Source: Kiritimatiellia bacterium
GTDB lineage: Bacteria > Verrucomicrobiota > Kiritimatiellia > RFP12 > UBA1067
DNA length: 7,671 nucleotides
Assembly (NCBI GenBank): GCA_017965685.1
Contig: JAGCPM010000240.1
Location: 1-7,671 of the forward strand
Reading direction: 5' to 3'
The translations under genes and the position numbers were made by a program. Positions 1 through 6,300 of the stretch are shown here, one piece after another. Position 1 is the first letter of the stretch; every line of letters starts with the position of its first letter. The notes beneath the pieces are model-generated. The model was not told the origin of the DNA. It ran no database searches and was given only the letters and a program-made list of their open reading frames with translations.

Positions 1-1
1 A

Positions 2-313
2 GACCGTCTGAGGTACCACTGGGATCTCCATCAAGAGCGCTTCCACAAGGAATATGTCCACGCCACCTTCGGCAAGGCCGTCGTAACCGTCGTGAAAGGC
101 TTCGACGATGCGAACGACGACGAGAACTTCTTCCTCACGGAAGACCAGAAGGACACGCTCGCCAAGACGAGCGGCGAGAAGATCGAGGATGCGCGCGTCG
201 AATCGAAGGCCGTCAACGAGAACGGCAAACAGGTGGGCTCGCCCAATCCGCACCATCTCATCCGCCGTGGCGGCGGAAGGTGGTATGTCGAAGACTACGA
301 AATAAGGTTCTGA
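2..313 (+). CDS. 3' end of an unrecognised protein gene (5' end outside window)
   Basis: The frame is open from base 2 to the TGA at 311-313, giving the last 103 residues. There is no stop upstream in the window, so the real start lies outside it; the internal GTG at 92 is probably not the start. The segment is hydrophilic and highly charged. It begins with an aromatic and histidine-rich stretch (YHWDLHQERFHKEYVH), followed by a short hydrophobic strand (GKAVVTVVKGF) and an acidic DDANDDE patch. It ends in a Gly-Arg-rich turn and WYVEDYEIRF. I see no membrane segment or catalytic motif and do not recognise the family. The next gene starts 2 nt after the stop, so the two are probably co-transcribed. 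Codon choice matches the neighbours, which supports a real gene. The function is unknown. Confidence 0.7.
   Translation, partial: DRLRYHWDLHQERFHKEYVHATFGKAVVTVVKGFDDANDDENFFLTEDQKDTLAKTSGEKIEDARVESKAVNENGKQVGSPNPHHLIRRGGGRWYVEDYEIRF
304..307 (+). promoter_or_regulatory. Weak ribosome binding site deciding the start at 316
   Basis: AAGG lies 8 nt before the ATG at 316, inside the end of the preceding gene. The alternative upstream GTG at 280 would add 12 residues of mostly basic sequence ahead of a signal peptide and overlap the previous gene by 34 nt. The ATG at 316, which opens with Met-Lys-Lys, is therefore preferred. Confidence 0.4.
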
Positions 314-315
314 CA

Positions 316-1410
316 ATGAAGAAGATACCGATGCTTGCCATGGCGGCCATGTGCGCCGCCGCAGTTTTGGCCCAGGAGTCGAAGAAGCCGGAATCGGCTG
401 GCGGAGTCGACGACGCCATAAACAACTATATCCTGCGCGTGCAGAAGCTGTCGAAGGCCGTCGAACAGTCCCTTTCCCCAAGGGCGTTCAGGGAGGTTTC
501 CGAATCCTCAAGGTTCAAGAGCCTGGCCGCCGATGTCGAACCGGAAATCAAAATCGACATCGACGAGTCGGGCTTCACGGAAAACGAGCTGTGGAAACTC
601 GCGCCGGTCAAGACCATGATCTTCCACATAGACAACAAATCGCGGACCGGCATGGCGCTATTGGCGCACTCGCTCGTCGCGAACGACATGACGCGCAAGT
701 ACTGGCGCTTCAACGCGATCGCCAAGGACGTCGTTTCCGAAGGATACGTCAAGGAGCTCGCGGACTTCGCCGGCAAGTGGGACTCGTTCATGGGGCTCGT
801 GAAGGAGATGAAGGACAGCAAGGCGACCGGCGTCACGGGCTCCGAGCTGGTCGTCGCCGCCGGACTCGACGCGTATGCCAAGCCGGCCACCTGCACTATG
901 ACAGGCTCATTCCACAGGCGGCTTTGCTCGCTGGGCGGATGCCTCGATAAGACCTCCGAGCGGGAACTGGAAACCTTCGAGGCCGCAGTGCAAAAGATAA
1001 GGGGCTTTTCGGCAAAGGCTTCCGCGCTGCTCGACGAGGATATGGCGACCTTCAACGAGAACAAGAAGCGTCTTTCCCCCGCCTCCTCGAAGGCGTTCGA
1101 AAGCCTGCTCACCAACAACGCGCTCTTCATAGTCGAGACGGAGAAGTTCCTTGACGACGCCGAGAAGCTCGTCGCCGACATCCGTTCGACATCGAGCGAC
1201 ATCGGCAAGCTGCGCGCGCTAAAGGGCTTTTCGCCAAAGAAGGCTTTCCTCTACCACGGTCTTGGGGAATACGCCGACGGCAACCAGAAATACGTGATGC
1301 GGGTGCGCGTCGCGCTCGACGACGCGAAGAAAGCCTACCTCGACGCGCTTGCGGTGTGCAACAAGGAAGCGCGGTTGAGCGGGCAGCAGGACATAAGGGG
1401 ATGGAAGTGA
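316..1410 (+). CDS. Exported, mostly helical protein of unknown function
   Basis: A 364-aa protein. Residues 1-19 form a typical Sec signal peptide: Met-Lys-Lys, a hydrophobic Ala/Met core and a Val-Leu-Ala site before Gln20. C13 is not in a canonical lipobox, so a soluble periplasmic or secreted protein is more likely than a lipoprotein. The mature part is rich in Ala, Lys, Glu, Ser and Leu and looks mainly alpha-helical. The segment at about 220-320 resembles long amphipathic or coiled-coil helices. There are four mature cysteines, at 193, 204, 209 and 348. The first three cluster in a short Gly-containing stretch and could form a disulfide. I see no enzyme motif and do not recognise the family. 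It starts 2 nt after the upstream gene and ends 1 nt before the GH35 gene, so it is very likely in the same operon. A role in glycan handling at the envelope is only a guess from context. Confidence 0.85.
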   Translation: MKKIPMLAMAAMCAAAVLAQESKKPESAGGVDDAINNYILRVQKLSKAVEQSLSPRAFREVSESSRFKSLAADVEPEIKIDIDESGFTENELWKLAPVKTMIFHIDNKSRTGMALLAHSLVANDMTRKYWRFNAIAKDVVSEGYVKELADFAGKWDSFMGLVKEMKDSKATGVTGSELVVAAGLDAYAKPATCTMTGSFHRRLCSLGGCLDKTSERELETFEAAVQKIRGFSAKASALLDEDMATFNENKKRLSPASSKAFESLLTNNALFIVETEKFLDDAEKLVADIRSTSSDIGKLRALKGFSPKKAFLYHGLGEYADGNQKYVMRVRVALDDAKKAYLDALAVCNKEARLSGQQDIRGWK

Positions 1411-1411
1411 C

Positions 1412-3687
1412 ATGAAAAAGGCGATGGCGATAGCGGTTGCCGCGATTCTTGCGGCGGGAGCGGCTCGCCCGGCCGGACACACGTTCGAGGTCTCTGCGGC
1501 CAAGAATGCGTTCCTCCTCGAAGGCAAGCCTTTCCAGATACGTTGCGGCGAACTGCATTCGCGCGTGTTCCGAGGGCGTACTGGCGGCACCGCATCAAGA
1601 TGTGCAAGGCGCTCGGGCTCAACGCCGTCTGTGCATACATGTTCTGGAACTACCACGAAATGGAGCGCGGCAAGTTCGACTTCTCCGGCGAGAAGGATGT
1701 GGCCGAATTCTGCCGCATCGCGCAGGAAGAGGGAATGTGGGTCGTGCTCAGGCCCGGACCCTACACCTGTGCGGAGTGGGAGTTCGGCGGACTTCCCTGG
1801 TGGCTCCTGGAAAACGGTCCGATCCGTCTGCGTTCAAGGGATCCGCGGTTCCTCGAGCCGGCGAAAGCCTATCTTAAGAGAGTCGGCGAAGAACTGAAGG
1901 ATCTGCAGATTACGCATGGCGGCCCGATACTGATGGTGCAGGACGAAAACGAATACGGCTTCTTCGGCGACGACGGCGAATATATCCGCGAGCTGTACAA
2001 GACCTTGCGCGAGGCTGGTTTCGACGTGCCGGTATTCACCTGCAACGCCGTGACTCTTCTCGACAAGGGCGCGATACCGGAAGTCGTGAAGGTGGTCAAC
2101 TTCGGATCGAACCCGAAGAACGCATTCGCCAAGCTCCGCGAGGTGCAGCCGAAGGGCCCGTTGATGTGCGGCGAGTACTATCCCGCGTGGTTCGATTCAT
2201 GGGGACAGCGCCACCACACCAAACCGGCTCAGGCGATGCTGAACGATATCGACTACATGCTCTCCAAAGACGGATCGTTCTCGCTCTATATGGCGCACGG
2301 CGGAACGACGTTCGGCTGGTGGGCCGGATGCAATTCGCCATTCCAGCCCCAGACCTCGAGCTACGACTACGAGGCGCCGATAAGCGAGCAGGGGCGGGTG
2401 ACGCCAAAGTTCTTCGCGCTGCGCGACCTTCTCAAAAAGTATATGACGAGGGCGGAACGCTCCGCGCTGCCACAGCCGCCCGAGCCCATACCCCTCCAGG
2501 CGTTCGAGTCTGACGCTGCGGCCGAACTGGTCACTCCGCAGCTCAGAATGCTCAAGGCGAACATGGAAAAGCCGCTTCCGTTCGAGAAGCTAGGCGTAGG
2601 CTACGGCGCGGTCGTCTACTCCCATACCGGCGACATGCGCAAGGGCGGGATGCTGAAAGTCCCGAACCTGCGCGATCAGGCCGCAGTGTACTGCGACGGA
2701 GAGCTTGCCGGATTCATCGACCGCCGATTCCCCAACCGCGGAGTCAGGATCCCGCGCGGAACGGCAACTCTGCATATACTCGTCACGCATATGAGCCGAT
2801 ACAATTTCGGCGCGGCAATGAACAACACGGAAAAGGGACTTCTGGCGCCCGTCACCATTGACGGCGTGGAGCTGTCCGGATGGAACGCGCAGGAACTGGT
2901 CGCGCCCGTCGAGGGAGAACTGTTCCGCGTGGCGAGCCACCCTTTCAACTTCAAGCGCTTCAGGGTCGAATTCGCCTCCACCGCCGACACCTTCCTTCTC
3001 GTGCGCGGCTGGAAGAAGGGGCATGTGTGGGTCAACGGACATCCTCTCGGCCGCTTCTGGGGAATCGGGCCCACGCAGACGATGTACGTTCCCGGCTGCT
3101 GGCTCAGGGAAGGCGAGAACGAGTTTGTCGTGTTCGACTTCGGCGGCAACGTGCCGGCGAAGGGACTCGTATTCACCGACACGCCCGTTCTCGACGAGAT
3201 GCATCCCGAGTGCGACTTCATCGCGGAGCCGCATCGCGAGTCGGAGCCGTTCGAGCCGCCGGCAAACCCGACGCTGCGCGGCGAATTTCCCGATGGCGCC
3301 GAGGCGCGGACGGTTAAGCTTCCCGCGCCGGCGGCGGCGCGCCGCATAGCGTTCATCGTGGATAGCGACTGGTCCGGCAAAAACGTGGCCGCGATCGCCG
3401 AGTTCGAGCTTCTTGACGCGAAGGGCGCGAGCATCCCGCACGACAAGTGGCGGTTCGTTTCCGTATCGAGCGAAGAAACCGCGCAGGAGGACGGCTCCGC
3501 AGACAATGCGATCGACGGGCAGATTTCGAACTTCTGGCATTCCCGCTGGAGCAAGGATGAGGCCAAGGCGCCGCACTATCTAGTAATTGACCTTGGCGAA
3601 GAAACGGAAATCTCCGGCTTCAGGTACACTCCGCGCCAGAACATGAACAACGGCCGCGTCAGGTCGTGGCGCTTCCACGTTCTCTGA
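1412..3687 (+). CDS. Secreted GH35 beta-galactosidase with C-terminal F5/8 type C domain; one apparent frameshift
   Basis: Beta-galactosidases of family GH35 hydrolyse terminal beta-galactosides with retention of configuration. The ATG at 1412 opens a signal peptide (MKKAMAIAVAAILAAGA, likely cleaved near residue 17). The frame then runs into the FLLEGKPF strand and GELH at residue 49. From there homology continues one frame away (FARVPRAYWRHR) to the TGA at 3685, giving a reconstructed protein of about 758 aa. In that numbering the TIM barrel shows WNYHE, RPGPY, the acid/base E181 in GGPILMVQDENEYG and the nucleophile E255 in GEYYPAWFDSWGQ. Jelly-roll domains follow, with the characteristic VWVNGHPLGRFWGIGPTQT stretch at about 540-560. 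From about 644 there is an F5/8 type C (discoidin, CBM32-like) domain with DNAIDG, FWHSRWS and YLVIDLG, probably for carbohydrate binding. It ends at WRFHVL, earlier than these domains usually do. The gene starts 1 nt after the upstream stop. GH35 identity is very secure; whether the gene is functional depends on the frameshift. Confidence 0.9.
1556..1560 (+). other. Apparent 1-nt deletion (frameshift) in the GH35 gene
   Basis: The bases read CATTC. In the upstream frame this gives His (end of GELH) then Ser; in the downstream frame TTC at 1558-1560 gives the Phe that begins FARVPRAYW. The family expects an unbroken GELHFARVPRAYW, which CATTTC would encode, so one T is missing at 1558-1559. 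There is no X XXY YYZ slippery heptamer, so programmed -1 frameshifting is unlikely. An assembly or sequencing error in a short T run, or a genuine recent mutation, explains it better. Confidence 0.85.
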
Positions 3688-3712
3688 CCCGGAAGAAGCT
3701 CGTCGAAAGACC

Positions 3713-5050
3713 ATGCGCGAGAAGCTGGCAAGCAGATTCGGGTTCCTGATGGTCGCGGCCGGATGCGCCGTTGGTCTGGGGAACGTCTGGCGGTTCCCGT
3801 TCGTCGTTGGGCAGAACGGCGGCGCGGCTTTCGTCATGGTCTATCTGGCGTTTCTGGCGATACTCGGGTTTCCGCTGCTGGTTGCGGAACTCGCGCTGGG
3901 CAGAGGATCGAAGCGGGGAATCGGCCGCGCGCTTGCCAAGCTCGCTCCGCCCGGGCGGAAGCGCTTTTGGCGCATTGTCGGAATGTCGATATTCGCCGGC
4001 AATTTCGTCCTGATGGTCTATTACACCGATGTCGCGGGATGGCTCGTGAAATACGCGCTCGACTATCTTCGCGGCTCGTGCGCCGCGACTCCCGGCGAGG
4101 CTGCGCAGACATTCGCCGCCCTCGTCGCCGACAAGAGTGCGTGCGCATCGTACATGGCTGCGACCGTAGCCGCGGCGACCGCCGTCTGCTTCGCGGGAGT
4201 CGTCAAAGGCGTCGAGCGCGTCACGAAGATTCTGATGGTTTCGCTCCTCGCGCTTCTCGTCTTCCTCGCCGTGAAGGCGCTTGCGCTGCCCGGAGCGATG
4301 GAAGGGGTGAGATTCTACCTGTATCCCGACTGGGCGCGATTCATGGCGCATCCGCTGCGCTCGGTTTCCGAGGCGATGGGACAGGCCTTTTTCACTCTGT
4401 CGCTCGGAATCGGCTGCATGACGGTTTTCGGCAGCTACTCGTCGCGCACCGATTCGCTCGGCAAGGAGGCCGCCTGGATAATCGCAATCGATACGCTGGT
4501 CGCTCTGCTGGCAGGGCTGGTCATATTCCCCGCCTGTTATTCGTGCGGCATTGAGCCGTCGTGCGGTCCGGGACTCATCTTCACCGTTCTGCCGGAGGTT
4601 TTCGCTCGCATCGAGGGCGGGCACTTCTGGGGATTCTGCTTCTTCCTCTTCCTCGCCTTCGCCGCGCTCACGACGATTATCGCCGTTTTCGAGTGCCTTA
4701 TCGGAGGCTTCAGGGACGAGGTGCGCCGCAGGCGCGGGACGGCCGATCCCAGAAGGCGCGTTTCGGTGGCGGTTGGGATTGCGATTGCGCTGTTCTCGCT
4801 CCCGTGTGTGTTTTTCGAGCCCGTTTTGCGATGGGAGGATTTCGCGGTCAGCAGTCTGTGGCTCCCGCTCGGTGCCATGGTGGAGTGCCTGTTCGTCGCT
4901 TGGCCGTTCGGCTGGGGCTGGAAAGGGTTCCTCCGCGAGGCCAACGCGGGCAAAGGTCTGCAAATTCCCACCTGGCTCCGTGCGCACATGGCATTCATCG
5001 TAGTGCCGCTCATAGCCGCGCTTGTCATCGCCGGAATATTCAACTCATAG
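3713..5050 (+). CDS. Sodium-dependent transporter, NSS (SNF) family, LeuT fold
   Basis: A 445-aa inner-membrane symporter; bacterial members mostly import amino acids or related compounds with Na+. I count about 11 membrane segments, as in many short bacterial NSS proteins that lack TM12. TM1 carries the family signature GCAVGLGNVWRFP (residues 17-29), including A19 and N24 (equivalents of LeuT Na1 ligands A22 and N27) and R27 of the extracellular gate. ENGG of LeuT is QNGG here. TM3 has VYYTDVAGW, with the substrate-site tyrosine. TM6 has the unwound SLGIG stretch. TM8 has FAALTTIIA, where T320 and T321 match the Na2 ligands T354 and S355 of LeuT. The start fits the family N-terminus (REKLASRFGF), although the ribosome binding site is weak. 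It lies 25 nt after the GH35 stop and is probably in that operon. The substrate cannot be read from sequence. The long antisense reading frame across it is a codon-bias shadow. Confidence 0.95.
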   Translation: MREKLASRFGFLMVAAGCAVGLGNVWRFPFVVGQNGGAAFVMVYLAFLAILGFPLLVAELALGRGSKRGIGRALAKLAPPGRKRFWRIVGMSIFAGNFVLMVYYTDVAGWLVKYALDYLRGSCAATPGEAAQTFAALVADKSACASYMAATVAAATAVCFAGVVKGVERVTKILMVSLLALLVFLAVKALALPGAMEGVRFYLYPDWARFMAHPLRSVSEAMGQAFFTLSLGIGCMTVFGSYSSRTDSLGKEAAWIIAIDTLVALLAGLVIFPACYSCGIEPSCGPGLIFTVLPEVFARIEGGHFWGFCFFLFLAFAALTTIIAVFECLIGGFRDEVRRRRGTADPRRRVSVAVGIAIALFSLPCVFFEPVLRWEDFAVSSLWLPLGAMVECLFVAWPFGWGWKGFLREANAGKGLQIPTWLRAHMAFIVVPLIAALVIAGIFNS

Positions 5051-5059
5051 CCCGAAGCG

Positions 5060-5071
5060 CCCCGGCCGGGG
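5060..5071. repeat. 12-bp GC palindrome in the gap before fucO
   Basis: CCCCGGCCGGGG is a perfect palindrome lying 9 nt after the NSS stop and just upstream of the fucO -35 box. As RNA it could fold only into a 4-bp stem with a 4-nt loop, and no T run follows, so it is not a convincing intrinsic terminator. A protein-binding site or chance in GC-rich DNA are both possible. Confidence 0.4.
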
Positions 5072-5074
5072 TGA

Positions 5075-5104
5075 TTGACGCGGAGATCCCGATTTTGATA
5101 TAAT
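5075..5104 (+). promoter_or_regulatory. Sigma-70 type promoter for the fucO-ABC unit
   Basis: A -35 box TTGACG (5075-5080) is separated by 18 nt from a perfect -10 box TATAAT (5099-5104). A TG one base upstream of the -10 (5096-5097) makes it an extended -10. The local sequence is AT-rich in an otherwise GC-rich window. Transcription would start near 5111, leaving a leader of about 35 nt before the ATG at 5146. This separates fucO and the ABC gene from the upstream operon. Confidence 0.75.
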
Positions 5105-5132
5105 AACACAGTCCGATACGGCAACACAACAA

Positions 5133-5138
5133 GAAAGG
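5133..5138 (+). promoter_or_regulatory. Ribosome binding site of fucO
   Basis: GAAAGG ends 7 nt before the ATG at 5146. It is the clearest Shine-Dalgarno-like site in the window with correct spacing and supports that start, which also matches the E. coli FucO N-terminus (MANR.ILNET). Confidence 0.7.
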
Positions 5139-5145
5139 CAGACAT

Positions 5146-6294
5146 ATGGCCAACAGAATAATACTGAACGAGACATCGTACCATGGCGCCGGGGCGATAG
5201 AGAACATCGTGCCCGAACTCGCCGCAAGAGGGCTCAAGAAGCCGATTGTGTTCTCCGATCCCGACCTCGTGAAGTTCGGCGTTACGAAGAAGGTGACCGA
5301 CCTTCTTGACAAGGCGAAAACACCCTACGAGGTCTATTCAGACATTAAAGCCAACCCGACGATAGAGAATGTGAAGAATGGCGTGAAGGCGTTCAAGAAG
5401 GCCAAGGCGGACTCGATCATCGCCATTGGCGGCGGCTCTTCGATGGATACCGCGAAGGCGGTCGGCATAATCGCCGCGAATCCCGAGTTCGCGGACGTCC
5501 GTTCGCTCGAAGGTGTCGCGCCGACGAAGAAGCCTTCCAAGCCGATTCTGGCGGTTCCGACGACCGCTGGCACGGCGGCCGAGGTGACGATCAACTACGT
5601 AATCACCGATGTGGAGAAGAAGAGGAAGTTCGTCTGCGTCGATCCGCACGACATACCGGTCGTGGCGTTTGTCGATCCCGCGATGATGGCAACTATGCCG
5701 AAGGGCCTCACCGCCTTCACGGGCATGGACGCGCTCACGCACGCGATTGAGGGCCTTATAACGAAGGCTGCCTGCGAGATCACCGACATGTTCCATATAA
5801 AGGCGATAGAAATCATCTCGCGTTCGCTGAGGGATGCCGTGGCGAACAAGCCTTCCGGCAGGGAGGGGATGGCGCTTGGACAGTATATCGCCGGTAGGGG
5901 CTTCTCGAACGTCGGCCTCGGCATCGACCATTCGATGGCGCACGGCCTTTCGGCGCTCTACGACATGCCGCACGGCAAGGCCTGTGCGATACTCCTGCCG
6001 ACAGCGATGAAGTTCAATGCATCCAAGTCCGGAACCAAGTACAAAGAAATCGCGCGCGCCATGGGCGTGAAGGGCGTCGACAAAATGACGTGCGCTCAGT
6101 ATCGCGCGGCGGCGGTCGCGGCGGTGGAGAAACTCGCGAAGGACGTCGGCATTCCGCCGAACCTCAAAGGCGTCTTGAAGCCGGAGGACGTGAAGTTCCT
6201 CGCCGAATCCGCCTACGCCGATGCGTGCAGGCCGGGAAATCCGCGCGAAGTCACGGTCAAGGACATCGAGAAACTCTACAAGAGCCTGATGTAG
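5146..6294 (+). CDS. fucO: Lactaldehyde reductase (L-1,2-propanediol oxidoreductase), iron-containing alcohol dehydrogenase family
   Basis: A 382-aa cytoplasmic enzyme, the same length as E. coli FucO as I recall it, and alignable nearly end to end. Shared blocks include MANRxILNET, NPEFADVRSLEG, TTAGTAAEVTINYVITD, RKFVCVDPHDIP and MALGQY.AG.GFSNVGLG. FucO reduces L-lactaldehyde, made when fuculose-1-P or rhamnulose-1-P is cleaved, to L-1,2-propanediol with NADH, so regenerating NAD+ anaerobically. The nucleotide-binding GGGSSMDTAK is present (E. coli GGGSPQDTCK). The metal ligands are kept: D195, H199, H262 and H276, one less than in E. coli because of a one-residue gap near position 30. Around H262 the motif reads DHSMAHG where E. 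coli has VHGMAHP. The gene has its own promoter and is followed 6 nt later by an ABC exporter. No other fucose or rhamnose gene is in the window, so the exact aldehyde substrate is inferred. Confidence 0.93.
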   Translation: MANRIILNETSYHGAGAIENIVPELAARGLKKPIVFSDPDLVKFGVTKKVTDLLDKAKTPYEVYSDIKANPTIENVKNGVKAFKKAKADSIIAIGGGSSMDTAKAVGIIAANPEFADVRSLEGVAPTKKPSKPILAVPTTAGTAAEVTINYVITDVEKKRKFVCVDPHDIPVVAFVDPAMMATMPKGLTAFTGMDALTHAIEGLITKAACEITDMFHIKAIEIISRSLRDAVANKPSGREGMALGQYIAGRGFSNVGLGIDHSMAHGLSALYDMPHGKACAILLPTAMKFNASKSGTKYKEIARAMGVKGVDKMTCAQYRAAAVAAVEKLAKDVGIPPNLKGVLKPEDVKFLAESAYADACRPGNPREVTVKDIEKLYKSLM

Positions 6295-6300
6295 TCAGCC

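Noticed and set aside
1556..1562. Programmed ribosomal frameshift site in GH35
   Set aside because: The junction has no slippery heptamer and no obvious downstream stimulatory structure, and the family is not known for recoding.
2590..3576. Minus-strand open frames of 328 and 296 aa opposite GH35
   Set aside because: Two different frames are both open over the same conserved GH35 region, which is typical of high-GC shadows. Neither has family motifs.
1543..3687. GH35 starting at TTG 1543 as a complete gene
   Set aside because: No ribosome binding site. The first five residues are out-of-frame noise, and the missing GH35 N-terminus plus signal peptide sit directly upstream in another frame.
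3659..4987. 442-aa open frame on the minus strand across the NSS gene
   Set aside because: It mirrors almost the whole transporter gene, is low-complexity (rich in Arg, Glu, Ala) and has no recognisable domain. It is a shadow produced by GC-rich codon bias.
5060..5071. Intrinsic terminator after the NSS gene
   Set aside because: The palindrome allows only a 4-bp stem and is followed by TGATTGACG rather than a T run.
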